64,000 nucleotides of DNA. It comes from Xylanibacter oryzae DSM 17970 (lineage in GTDB: Bacteria; Bacteroidota; Bacteroidia; Bacteroidales; Bacteroidaceae). Both the position numbers and the translations under genes were made by a program. Location: assembly GCF_000585355.1 (NCBI RefSeq), contig NZ_KK073873.1:1514703-1578702 (forward strand), read 5' to 3'. Shown piece after piece: positions 46,737 to 55,411 of the stretch. The notes below the pieces were generated by a model. It was not told the origin of the DNA and searched no databases. It saw only the letters and a list, made by a program, of their open reading frames with translations. The number at the start of each line of letters is the position of its first letter. Positions within the stretch are counted from its first letter, which is position 1.

Positions 46737-47458
46737 TTTTTCTGCAAGAATGTTTCAGCCTTGAGTATATCGTCGGCATGGTCTATATCCATTATCTTAT
46801 CCATAGGATAAGCCTTTAGTCTAATATTATCAACAATCAGTCCACGCTGAAAGTTGCGCATACGGCTTTCACCCCTATTGATACATTTTTTTAATGTCTC
46901 AATAGCTTTTGGTATTAGTCCGTATATTCCTCCTGAGATATATTTGCAATCATGGCTTTCATCAAAGAATCCTGTAACATTAAGATCTCCATCTGTACCG
47001 ACATACAAGGGTTTTTCATCATCTATATAATCTGTTACGCCCATTAGCCCATCAGCAATATTTTCATTGACTAATTGTCTGAATGTTTTTATATATTCGG
47101 AAAACGTTTGTTCATTAAATATAGTATCTACAGTAGTTAAGCAGAATGGTCCATCGCAAATATAAGGACTTATCTCATAGAAGCTATGCATAGAACTAGG
47201 TGTACTCTTAACTACAAACCTAAGTGGAACAGGTGTTCCATTAAGCCCATTTTTTTGCAGATTTATAAGATGCCTACTTACCATGGTCGTTATATCATTG
47301 CAAATAACGACTATTTCTGTAGCATCATTCTGCATAAAGATCCGTATTAGTCTATCAATAAGCTTTTCACCTGCCACCTGTACTAGAGGTTTCGGCATTT
47401 TAACACCTTCGGCTGTGAGTCTTGACCCCTCACCAGCAGCTATTATTGCGAACTTCAT
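46733..47458 (-). CDS. Sugar-phosphate-type nucleotidyltransferase
   Basis: The protein has 241 aa, GT-A-like nucleotidyltransferase fold. The N-terminus is the nucleotide-binding loop AIIAAGEGSRLTAEGVKMPKPLVQVAGE (Gly-rich loop, Arg, and the PKPL Lys), and TTVDTIF is the metal-binding Asp region. Such proteins make NDP-sugars or CDP-alcohols. I chose the ATG at 47458, which is downstream of a TATTTTTG box at 47485-47492; a longer start at 47497 would lie in the promoter. It is coupled to the ATP-grasp gene. Pairing of a nucleotidyltransferase with an ATP-grasp ligase suggests synthesis of a modified head group or glycan ligand. Confidence 0.78.
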   Translation of the reverse strand: MKFAIIAAGEGSRLTAEGVKMPKPLVQVAGEKLIDRLIRIFMQNDATEIVVICNDITTMVSRHLINLQKNGLNGTPVPLRFVVKSTPSSMHSFYEISPYICDGPFCLTTVDTIFNEQTFSEYIKTFRQLVNENIADGLMGVTDYIDDEKPLYVGTDGDLNVTGFFDESHDCKYISGGIYGLIPKAIETLKKCINRGESRMRNFQRGLIVDNIRLKAYPMDKIMDIDHADDILKAETFLQKK

Positions 47459-47484
47459 TATTTTATATTGTGTATAATTTTGTG

Positions 47485-47492
47485 CAAAAATA
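47485..47492 (-). promoter_or_regulatory. -7 box for the nucleotidyltransferase/ATP-grasp unit
   Basis: Minus-strand TATTTTTG, 26 bp before the ATG at 47458. Confidence 0.5.
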
Positions 47493-47620
47493 ATCATAAT
47501 TGCCGAAATAATGAAATTTCAGAAGACTTAAATTCATTAATATAAAAAGACAAAAGCATTTTAGACAAAACAAAAGATGTTATATAATAATTATTAGGAA
47601 TAGAATTCTGCACATAAAAT

Positions 47621-47642
47621 AAAAACTATATATATAGTTTTT
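47621..47642. repeat. 22-bp perfect palindrome
   Basis: AAAAACTATAT followed directly by its reverse complement. Low-complexity A/T, so it may form a cruciform or serve as a weak terminator in either direction. Confidence 0.6.
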
Positions 47643-47818
47643 GGTATTATAAAACAATTTATTTGTGACACTAACAATTAAAAATAGTTCTAAACAATAT
47701 TTTTATCTATCTAATAAATAAGATTATCAAGCACAATTCAGATATGTAAGATAACGCTATATACGCATTTGCGTACTATTAGCCATTATTTTGGTCTAAA
47801 ATACGGTCAAAAAAGGCA

Positions 47819-47841
47819 CCATATAATATACATATTATTGG
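47819..47841. repeat. A/T hairpin downstream of the AraC gene
   Basis: CCA, one bulged T, ATAATAT, a 2-base loop, then ATATTAT and TGG. It is 110 bp after the AraC stop. Confidence 0.45.
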
Positions 47842-47951
47842 AAGCTCATTTATATGTGAATAATTATTGGCAAAAAGAACAAAAACAATTCCCATAAATA
47901 CATTTCAACAATTATATTAATTGCAGAAAATCATCCAGAATCGATTATATA

Positions 47952-48881
47952 CTACAAAAAATCGACCTCTATATTTTTATTAGGAATTTCTCCCTTGCGA
48001 CTTCTCGCCTTTTTACGATATTCTTTTGGTGATATACCTACATACTGTTTAAAGTATTTGCCAAAAAATGACTGAGTTGGAAATGACAATCTAGCAGCAA
48101 TCTCCTTTACACTGACATTAGTATATTCAAGCATCTGTTCAGCATCCATTATTACACGATTTATAATCCATTTAAGAGCTGTGACTCCTGACTTGGCTTT
48201 TATTATCTCTGAAAAATAACTATACGAGAGACATTGTTCTGATGCATAAAAAGCGACATTTCTCTCTTTACGATAATGCATGTCAAGTGAAACTATAAAA
48301 CGTTGCATTACCTCATCATTCCTATCAGGAGCCTTAATATCTAAAGGTTGATTGATAAGATATATATTTATTATTTCATAAAATAATGTTCGCATCTGAG
48401 ACTTAATAAGTTCTGTAAAAACGATAATTCTACTAGTATCAATAGCAGAGCTTGCTTCTTGCTTTATGCGTGCTTCTATAGAAAGCATTGTAGACAAAAT
48501 ATATTCATACTGTTCATCGCTAAAAGTAATTAGAGGATTATCTCTTATATACATCTGATTTTTAACATCCACCATATTATATAATATAGACATTATATAA
48601 TCAATTCTAGGTTTAATAACAATTCCTTCAAAATCTTCACTTATATTCTGTATCTGTACTAATCCTGAAGGAGAATACAAGAAAACATCCTTCTTTTTCA
48701 AATCATATTGACCTAATCCCGTTTTAATTTTTATATATCCGGATGTACATAACACAATGCCTACCATATCTGTTACGGTTAACAAATTACCTGATTTAAT
48801 GAACTGAGGCAAATCATCAGGTAAATGATGATATTCAAATGGCAACTGTAAACTGTTCTGTTTATTACTTTCTAATATCAT
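47952..48881 (-). CDS. AraC-family transcriptional regulator
   Basis: The protein has 309 aa. An N-terminal cupin-like sensor domain (about 15-160) precedes a C-terminal AraC DNA-binding domain (about 190-295). The first helix-turn-helix is in NVAFYASEQCLSYSYFSEIIKAKSG and the second in VSVKEIAARLSFPTQSFFGKYFKQY, then the family end VGISPKEYRKKAR. It is divergent from the RND efflux operon with 186 bp between start codons, so it is the most likely regulator of that operon; the inducer is unknown. Confidence 0.9.
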   Translation of the reverse strand: MILESNKQNSLQLPFEYHHLPDDLPQFIKSGNLLTVTDMVGIVLCTSGYIKIKTGLGQYDLKKKDVFLYSPSGLVQIQNISEDFEGIVIKPRIDYIMSILYNMVDVKNQMYIRDNPLITFSDEQYEYILSTMLSIEARIKQEASSAIDTSRIIVFTELIKSQMRTLFYEIINIYLINQPLDIKAPDRNDEVMQRFIVSLDMHYRKERNVAFYASEQCLSYSYFSEIIKAKSGVTALKWIINRVIMDAEQMLEYTNVSVKEIAARLSFPTQSFFGKYFKQYVGISPKEYRKKARSRKGEIPNKNIEVDFL

Positions 48882-48911
48882 AATTTATATTTTTAAGACC
48901 TTATTACGGCG

Positions 48912-48944
48912 CAAATATAGTAAATTATTAAAATATTTATCAAA
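48912..48944 (-). promoter_or_regulatory. Promoter of the AraC-family gene
   Basis: Minus strand: TTTG (48944-48941), 21-bp spacer, TATATTTG (48919-48912). It is 30 bp before the ATG. Confidence 0.6.
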
Positions 48945-49004
48945 TTTTTCATACGTTTTTATATCATATTTTGCAAATAGGACATTTTATGGTTATAATC
49001 AACC

Positions 49005-49035
49005 TTGCCAATAGTAACTATTAGCATTAATTTTG
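49005..49035 (+). promoter_or_regulatory. Promoter of the RND efflux operon
   Basis: TTG (49005-49007), 20-bp spacer, TAATTTTG (49028-49035), 32 bp before the first ATG. The spacer contains a 13-bp palindrome. Confidence 0.65.
49010..49022. promoter_or_regulatory. Candidate operator inside the efflux promoter
   Basis: AATAGTAACTATT, a perfect 13-bp dyad with one central base, lying wholly between the -33 and -7 boxes. A protein bound here would block RNA polymerase, so a repressor site is the simplest reading. AraC-type regulators usually bind direct repeats, so another factor is possible. Confidence 0.4.
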
Positions 49036-49067
49036 CAGCGGTTATTTAGAACAATATTTTATAAACG

Positions 49068-50087
49068 ATGAATACAAACAAATTAATTATGTTCCTATTA
49101 GGTGCAACTCTAATTTCAAGTTGCTCACCAGGAAAAAAGAATGAGACGGCAGATCCTATTGGCGTCAAGGTTATGACAGTAAACAGTTCTGCAGATGCAG
49201 CCAACAAAAGTTATGTTGGTACAGTAGAAGAGTCATATGGTTCACAACTGAGTTTTTCTACAATGGGCACAGTTGCTCAAGTATTCACAGATGAAGGTAA
49301 AGCAGTACAAAAAGGACAAATACTTGCTGTGCTGGACAAGTCTACACTAATGAATACTTACGACATTGCCCAGTCTACAATGAAACAAGCAAAAGATGCA
49401 TACAAACGTCTTAATACTTTATATAAAAAAGGTAGTCTACCTGAGATAAAATTAATAGAGGTTCAAACACAATTGGCACAAGCAGAGGCTGCTGAACGTA
49501 TTGCATTAAAAAATTTACATGACTGCGTACTTAGAGCTCCATTCAGTGGATATATATCTAAGCGTACTGTAGATATCGGAAATAATGTTATGCCAGGAGT
49601 TGCTTGTTTCAATTTAGTCAAAATTGATAATGTCAAAATTAAAGTATCTGTTCCTGAAAAAGAAATATCAGGTGTTAGAATTGGACAATCTGTAAGATTC
49701 TCTGTAGGAGCTTTAGACAATAGAAGCTTTATTGGGATTGTGAAAGAGAAAGGTGTACAAGCTAACCCTCTAAGTCATACATACGATATTAAACTTGAAC
49801 TTTCGAACAGAGATCATTCATTGCTACCTGGTATGGTTTGTAGTGTAATGATGAGTAGAAAATCAGGTGAGAAGGCAATAATAATACCTCAAGAAAATGT
49901 ACTGATAGACGGTGAAGGCTCTTATGTATGGATAGTTGAAGGTAACACGACTCATAGACGCAGTGTTATTACAGGAGGGGTAACTGATGCCGGAACAATA
50001 ATAATATCTGGTCTAACAAACGGAGAACAGATTGTAATAGCAGGACAAAATAAGGTGAGCGAAGGCTCTAAAGTTAAAAATGACTGA
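49068..50087 (+). CDS. RND efflux periplasmic adaptor (MFP) lipoprotein
   Basis: The protein has 339 aa. Its signal ends in a lipobox (LISSC, Cys about 19), so it is anchored as a lipoprotein like AcrA. The order is beta-barrel start (GVKVMTVNS), lipoyl half GTVAQVFTDEGKAVQKGQILAVLD (about 66-89), helical hairpin (about 90-150), second lipoyl half LRAPFSGYISKRTVDIGN, and membrane-proximal barrel. It bridges the inner-membrane pump and the outer-membrane channel. It is the first gene of the three-gene efflux operon, 2 bp before the pump gene. Confidence 0.93.
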   Translation: MNTNKLIMFLLGATLISSCSPGKKNETADPIGVKVMTVNSSADAANKSYVGTVEESYGSQLSFSTMGTVAQVFTDEGKAVQKGQILAVLDKSTLMNTYDIAQSTMKQAKDAYKRLNTLYKKGSLPEIKLIEVQTQLAQAEAAERIALKNLHDCVLRAPFSGYISKRTVDIGNNVMPGVACFNLVKIDNVKIKVSVPEKEISGVRIGQSVRFSVGALDNRSFIGIVKEKGVQANPLSHTYDIKLELSNRDHSLLPGMVCSVMMSRKSGEKAIIIPQENVLIDGEGSYVWIVEGNTTHRRSVITGGVTDAGTIIISGLTNGEQIVIAGQNKVSEGSKVKND

Positions 50088-50089
50088 TA

Positions 50090-53000
50090 ATGAAAAAGAA
50101 TAAATTGGATATTGTAGAAGCTGTGATGCACTATCGTAGCATCATGCTTCTAATATTGGGAGCATGTATTGTATTCGGTGTATACTCGCTTATTAACATG
50201 CCTAAAAATGAGTTTCCTACTTTCACTATCCGCCAAGGAGTTGTTGTAGGTGTATACCCTGGAGCTACGTCTGCAGATGTTGAATCCCAATTAACAAAGC
50301 CTCTAGAAAAATTTTTATGGGGATTCAAAGAGATAAAAAAATCTAAAACATACTCGCAAACAAAAGATGGAATATGCTATGTATTTGTTGAACTGAATGA
50401 TAATATTAAAGATAAAGATGAATTCTGGAGCAAGTTCAAGCATCGTTTACAACAATTCAAAACAGAATTACCTCCAGGAGTTATGGCTCTTATAGCCAAT
50501 GATGACTTTGGGGATACATCTGCTATGCTTATTACATTGGAAAGCAAGAATAAGACATATCACGAACTGCACAATTATATGACAGACTTACAAGATAGTC
50601 TGAGAGTCTTACCTTCAATAGCGAACCTACGTGTTTACGGAGAGCAACAGGAACAAATCGGCGTATATATAGACCGAGACAGACTATCTACATATGGTAT
50701 TAACGCTGCTACCATAATGGCTAATATGCAGGCACAAGGTATGACAATAATTAGCGGTAACGTTGATGACAAAAAAACAGTACGCCCTATACATATAAGA
50801 TCAAATATGAGCACAGAAAATGAAGTTGCTCAGCAAATAGTATATTCTGATCCAAATGGTAATGTTGTCCGTTTACGAGATATAGCGACAATCAAGCGAG
50901 AATACCCTGAGTCTGACTCATACATAAAAAATAACGGAACAAAGTGTATTGTGTTGTCTCTAGAAATGAATGAAGGTAATAATATCGTACACTTCGGAGA
51001 TCAAGTCAAAAGCATTATAAAGAACTTTAAGCATTCGTTACCTTCAGACGTCTCAATATATCCAATTACAGACCAGAGCACATTAGTGAACCATTCCATA
51101 TTAGAATTCCTGCAAGAATTATTTATATCCATTTGTTCGGTTATATTTGTAATTATGCTACTATTACCTATTCGTGTTGCAAGTGTAGCTGCCGCCACAA
51201 TACCTATGGCAATACTTATGGCTCTAGGAGTATTTATGGCCGGAGGTATAGAACTTAACACTGTAACACTGGCAGCTCTTATAGTAACATTAGGAATGAT
51301 TGTTGATAATAGTATAGTTATCATTGACTGTTATATAGAGAAAATTGATAGCGGAATGAGCAGATGGCACGCTGCGTCATTATCTGCGAAAGAATTTTTC
51401 TCATCAATATTTAGTGCCACTCTTGCTATATCAATTACATTCTTCCCATTGTTATTAACAATGAGAGGGCAAATGCTTGATTTCGTAAAATGGTTCCCTA
51501 TCGCAGTATCTATAATACTTGGAGCTTCATTGCTTGTTGCTGTATTTGTTGTTCCTTGGATGCAATATACTTTCATAAAAAAGGGATTGAAGAAAGATGA
51601 TAGCAAAAAGAAAAAGCATAAAACATTTTTGGATATAATGCAACACTACTATGACATTCTAATAGCTGCTTGTTTCCGTCATCCTTTTATAACACTTGGA
51701 ATTGGAGCTATATCTGTAGTAATAGGAGCATCATTGTTTTCAAAACTGCCATCAAAGCTAATGCCTAGAGCAGAGCGTAACCAGTTTGCAGTAGAAATGT
51801 ACCTTCCTTCTGGTACCGCAATAGAACATACCGCTGCAATTGCTGATAGCTTGAGCCACATGATGAAAAAAGATCCACGAGTACTAAATATAACTACATT
51901 CTATGGTAATGGATCTCCACGTTTCCAAATGAGTTATGCCCCACAATTAGGTGGAACAAACTTTGCCCAATTCATAGTAAATACAGAAAATGATAAAGCG
52001 ACAGAGGCATTACTAGATAAATTTACTCCATTATACTCTAATTATTTTGCTAATGCACAAGTACGTTTCAAACAACTTGACTATTCAGACGCAAAAGCCC
52101 CTATAGAAATAAGATTTAGCAGTAGTAACTATGAACAGATACACAAAGTTGTAGATGAAGCAATGAAAGTAATGCGCAAAGATACAGATCTTGTACTTGT
52201 GCGTAGCAATTTTGAAGGAACTACAAGTGGAATTAACGTTGTCATGAACAGTGATGAAGCAAACAGACTTGGAATAAACAAATCATTGCTTGCAATGAAT
52301 CTCGCAACACGATTCGGCGATGGCATACCTATGACTACCGTTTGGGAAGGTGATTATCCCGTAAAAGTAATGTTGAAAGATAACAATACAGGGAAACAAA
52401 CTGTTGATGATCTTAATAACGCAACAGTTTCAGGATTAATACCGACCCCCAATATTCATCTTAGACAAATAGCCGATGTTAAGCCAGACTGGCGTGAAAG
52501 CATGATTGTACGTCGCAATGGAGTACGAACGATATCCGTTTTTGCTGATTTACGTAGAGGAGTAAACACAAATAGGGCAACAGATAAAACTATTGCCAAT
52601 CTTAAAACGATACATATGCCTACAAGCGTTAGCATGAAAGTAGGAGGACAACGTGAAAGCGATGATGAGAATGGCCCACAAATATATGGAGGACTTAGCA
52701 TATCTATTATAATAATTTTTGTTATTTTACTATTTCATTTCCGGGATATAAGACTTTCTTTATTGATTATGGCATCGCTAACATTTTCTCTATTAGGAGC
52801 TGCGCTTGGTATTTTGATAATGAACCAAAATACAAGTATGACTGGTATACTTGGAATGATATCACTAATGGGTATAATAGTGAGGAATGGTATTATTATG
52901 ATTGACTATGCTGAAGAGCTCCGTATAAAAGATCATCTCAGTGCTAAACATGCTGCTATAAATGCAGCTAAACGAAGAATGCGACCTATATTCTTGACAA

Positions 53001-53218
53001 GTGCAGCTGCTTCAATGGGTGTTATTCCAATGGTTATACAAAACTCACCAATGTGGGGACCAATGGGAGTTGTTGTATGCTTCGGTACAATTGTCGCGAT
53101 GTTCTTCATAATAACAATGATTCCTGTAGGATATTGGATTGTTTTCAGAATAGAAGATCACAAACGACATCTTAAGAATGAAAAAGAGCGTGCTAAACTG
53201 TTGGCAGCAGAAGACTAA
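50090..53218 (+). CDS. RND-type efflux pump, inner-membrane permease
   Basis: The protein has 1042 aa with the twelve-helix, two-large-loop RND layout. Readable are the first helix (RSIMLLILGACIVFGVYSLI), GVYPGATSADVESQLTKPLE, the TM4 block LAALIVTLGMIVDNSIVIID with its acidic residue for proton relay, and the second-half counterpart MTGILGMISLMGIIVRNGIIMIDYAEE. It resembles the HAE-1/AcrB-type group rather than metal pumps of the CusA type. Drugs, bile salts or fatty acids are possible substrates; the sequence does not decide. It is coupled between the adaptor and the TolC-like gene. Confidence 0.94.
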   Translation: MKKNKLDIVEAVMHYRSIMLLILGACIVFGVYSLINMPKNEFPTFTIRQGVVVGVYPGATSADVESQLTKPLEKFLWGFKEIKKSKTYSQTKDGICYVFVELNDNIKDKDEFWSKFKHRLQQFKTELPPGVMALIANDDFGDTSAMLITLESKNKTYHELHNYMTDLQDSLRVLPSIANLRVYGEQQEQIGVYIDRDRLSTYGINAATIMANMQAQGMTIISGNVDDKKTVRPIHIRSNMSTENEVAQQIVYSDPNGNVVRLRDIATIKREYPESDSYIKNNGTKCIVLSLEMNEGNNIVHFGDQVKSIIKNFKHSLPSDVSIYPITDQSTLVNHSILEFLQELFISICSVIFVIMLLLPIRVASVAAATIPMAILMALGVFMAGGIELNTVTLAALIVTLGMIVDNSIVIIDCYIEKIDSGMSRWHAASLSAKEFFSSIFSATLAISITFFPLLLTMRGQMLDFVKWFPIAVSIILGASLLVAVFVVPWMQYTFIKKGLKKDDSKKKKHKTFLDIMQHYYDILIAACFRHPFITLGIGAISVVIGASLFSKLPSKLMPRAERNQFAVEMYLPSGTAIEHTAAIADSLSHMMKKDPRVLNITTFYGNGSPRFQMSYAPQLGGTNFAQFIVNTENDKATEALLDKFTPLYSNYFANAQVRFKQLDYSDAKAPIEIRFSSSNYEQIHKVVDEAMKVMRKDTDLVLVRSNFEGTTSGINVVMNSDEANRLGINKSLLAMNLATRFGDGIPMTTVWEGDYPVKVMLKDNNTGKQTVDDLNNATVSGLIPTPNIHLRQIADVKPDWRESMIVRRNGVRTISVFADLRRGVNTNRATDKTIANLKTIHMPTSVSMKVGGQRESDDENGPQIYGGLSISIIIIFVILLFHFRDIRLSLLIMASLTFSLLGAALGILIMNQNTSMTGILGMISLMGIIVRNGIIMIDYAEELRIKDHLSAKHAAINAAKRRMRPIFLTSAAASMGVIPMVIQNSPMWGPMGVVVCFGTIVAMFFIITMIPVGYWIVFRIEDHKRHLKNEKERAKLLAAED

Positions 53219-53249
53219 ATATATGAAATTATTAAGATAAATACTAATT

Positions 53250-54608
53250 ATGAAAAGAATTTCAATAATATTATTATATATTGGCATAGTTCTGCCGATG
53301 TTTTCTCAAAAAATATATACTTTAAAAGAGTGTAGAGAATTGGCAGTAAAGAACAATATTAAAATGAGGGATGCACAAATGAGTATAGAACAAGCTCATG
53401 AAACTGAAAAGAATGCATTTTCAAAATACTTTCCGAATGTTTCTGCAGGGGCTGTCTATTTTCATTCGAATGACTATCTAATGAAAAAAGACGTAAGTCT
53501 TTCTGCAGAGGATAAACAGGGACTTAGTTCAATTATATCGCAGATGGGGTTAAACCCGTCTGCCCTGGCTTCTCTACCATCATCATATTCTTTTGATATG
53601 CTCAAGTCAGGAGCAGCAGCTCAAATTGTAGCTATGGAACCTATTTATGCTGGAGGCCAAATAACAGCAGGAAACAAGCTGGCTAAGTTGCAAACTCTCG
53701 TTAAAAAACTTCAGATGCGGCAGTCTAAAGATGAGATTGTATCGTCTACAGAGACTTATTATAACCAACTAATAACTCTTTTTGAGAAAATGAAGACAAT
53801 CGAGGCAGCTGACAATCAATTAAAAAGAATACATCAAGATGCTGAAAATTCTTACAAGGGAGGTTTATCCACAAAAAAAGATATGTTAACTGTAGAAATA
53901 AAGCAAAATGAATTAATTGCAAATAGGCTAAAGGTTGAAAATGGAATTAAACTATGTAAAATGGTATTGGCACAGTATATTGGTATGAACGGTATTGATA
54001 TAATGGTTGATACAACAATTACTGAAGATATTCCAGAACCATCATCATATCTTGTAGATCATACATCAGCTATAAACAACAAAGTTGAAGCTCAACTACT
54101 TGATAAGGATGTTGAAGCTAATGTACTACAAACAAAAATGAAAAAAGGAGCCTTATTACCAACTGTTTCTATTGGAGCTGTTGGTGTATATGCAGACTTA
54201 GTTGGTAATGGACAAGCAAATGTAATCGGTATGGCTACTGTAAGTATCCCAATAAGTGAATGGTGGAGTAGCAACCATACAGTAAAACATCAAAAAATTG
54301 CAGAACAAATTTCACGTATGGATAGAGAAGATAATCGCCAACTATTAATAATACAAATGCAAAGTGCATACAACGATCTTGATAATGCATACAAACAGAT
54401 ACAAATAGCAAAAAAAAGTATAGAACAATCAACAGAAAACCTTAGACTTAATGAAGATTATTATAAAGCAGGCACAGGCACAATGAGTGATCTGCTAGAC
54501 GCTCAAACAAGCAATCAACAATCACAAGACAAATATACCGAAGCAGTTTGCCAATATCTTAATAGCAGAACTGCATACATGATTGCAACAGGAAGAGAAG
54601 TCTTTTAA
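53250..54608 (+). CDS. TolC-family outer-membrane efflux channel
   Basis: The protein has 452 aa with signal peptide (to about residue 20, MFSQ). Two structural repeats of long helices and two-strand barrels are visible: IYTLKECRELAVKNNIKM at the start of repeat 1, and TVSIPISEWWSSNHTVKHQK with NEDYYKAGTGTMSDLLDAQTSNQQSQD in repeat 2. It is the exit duct for the RND pump. It lies 31 bp after the pump gene and before an imperfect hairpin. Confidence 0.93.
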   Translation: MKRISIILLYIGIVLPMFSQKIYTLKECRELAVKNNIKMRDAQMSIEQAHETEKNAFSKYFPNVSAGAVYFHSNDYLMKKDVSLSAEDKQGLSSIISQMGLNPSALASLPSSYSFDMLKSGAAAQIVAMEPIYAGGQITAGNKLAKLQTLVKKLQMRQSKDEIVSSTETYYNQLITLFEKMKTIEAADNQLKRIHQDAENSYKGGLSTKKDMLTVEIKQNELIANRLKVENGIKLCKMVLAQYIGMNGIDIMVDTTITEDIPEPSSYLVDHTSAINNKVEAQLLDKDVEANVLQTKMKKGALLPTVSIGAVGVYADLVGNGQANVIGMATVSIPISEWWSSNHTVKHQKIAEQISRMDREDNRQLLIIQMQSAYNDLDNAYKQIQIAKKSIEQSTENLRLNEDYYKAGTGTMSDLLDAQTSNQQSQDKYTEAVCQYLNSRTAYMIATGREVF

Positions 54609-54632
54609 TTTATCTCCACAATACTTTATAAA

Positions 54633-54667
54633 AAAGGCCGGACTCTCATCACGAGATTCCGACCTTT
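54633..54667. terminator. Hairpin after the efflux operon
   Basis: A 15-bp stem with two mismatches around a 5-base loop, flanked by A-rich and T-rich ends. It lies between the convergent tolC-like and barrel genes and could serve both. Confidence 0.75.
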
Positions 54668-54696
54668 AATATTTAATTACTTGCTAAGACTTCCAT

Positions 54697-55233
54697 TTAG
54701 AAATTGTAGAAAATACCAAACTGAATGTTATTCCCATCTAAATTAAGTCCCCAAACATTTGTATCAGCTGCTTTTATATTGTCCTTATAATCAATTTCTT
54801 TATAACCTAAGAAACCAACATGAGCAACGAAACTCAATTTTCTCGTTAAATTAACAATTATACCTGGCTTAACACCAATAGAATATACATCTGCTGTACC
54901 ATTAACATGCCCATATGAAATAGCTCCATCTAAAAAAGCATTAATCAATTTACTATGGAAAAATGTATATCTCGCATATGGAGCAATCTCAAAAGTATGT
55001 ATATTATTAGTATAAAAGTCTGTTGTAGAACCTTTTGTCCATCCAAATTCAGCACCAACTGCCCAATCATTATTAATATTATAACCAATTTCAGGCAATA
55101 ACGAATACTGTGTTTCTGCGTCTGCACCATCAGATTTAACTCTTGAAATACCAACATTACCACCTACATACACTTGTGCGCTAGCACTGACAGCAATAGC
55201 AATAACGACCAAAGTCATAAAAAACTTTTTCAT
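54697..55233 (-). CDS. Small outer-membrane beta-barrel protein
   Basis: The protein has 178 aa with signal peptide MKKFFMTLVVIAIAVSASAQ. The rest alternates strands with aromatic girdles (VYVGGNVGISRV; YNINNDWAVGAEFGW; FEIAPYARYTFF) and ends NIQFGIFYNF with the terminal Phe typical of barrel recognition. It is an OmpA-N/OmpW-like eight-strand barrel by size. Function is unknown. It is transcribed alone from a promoter with the full signature, convergent to the efflux operon. Confidence 0.8.
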   Translation of the reverse strand: MKKFFMTLVVIAIAVSASAQVYVGGNVGISRVKSDGADAETQYSLLPEIGYNINNDWAVGAEFGWTKGSTTDFYTNNIHTFEIAPYARYTFFHSKLINAFLDGAISYGHVNGTADVYSIGVKPGIIVNLTRKLSFVAHVGFLGYKEIDYKDNIKAADTNVWGLNLDGNNIQFGIFYNF

Positions 55234-55299
55234 TTCTTTTCTTTTTAATTAGTTGATTATTTATCCTAAATTATAATCCATAAAATATGAATTTGCAGA

Positions 55300-55330
55300 C
55301 AAAGGTATAAATCTTTTCTGTTTTTACAAA
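55300..55330 (-). promoter_or_regulatory. Promoter of the small barrel gene
   Basis: Minus strand: TTTG (55330-55327), 19-bp spacer, TACCTTTG (55307-55300). It lies 66 bp before the ATG, leaving an untranslated leader of about 60 bases. Confidence 0.65.
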
Positions 55331-55375
55331 TATTTCATTGCTTTTTTTATTTTTTCACAAAATATGCGTTAAATA

Positions 55376-55407
55376 TTTGGCTATTTAAGCCAATTTATTT
55401 ACCTTTG
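55376..55407 (+). promoter_or_regulatory. Promoter of the kdsA operon, with a dyad in the spacer
   Basis: TTTG (55376-55379), 20-bp spacer, TACCTTTG (55400-55407). The kdsA ATG is only 4 bp after the -7 box, so the transcript would start at or next to the ATG. The spacer contains TTGGCT and AGCCAA as inverted partners (55377-55393). Confidence 0.65.
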
Positions 55408-55411
55408 CTAT

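Larger units (their letters stand above)
47498..47951. other. Gene-free A/T-rich region
   Basis: No coding frame was seen in these 454 bp between the nucleotidyltransferase start and the AraC gene end (both minus strand). It contains a perfect 22-bp palindrome at 47621-47642 and an A/T hairpin at 47819-47841; either could end the AraC transcript or bind a regulator. Confidence 0.6.

Noticed and set aside
47621..47642. Operator of the nucleotidyltransferase operon
   Set aside because: The palindrome is low-complexity A/T and about 130 bp upstream of the -7 box, so function cannot be argued; listed only as a repeat.
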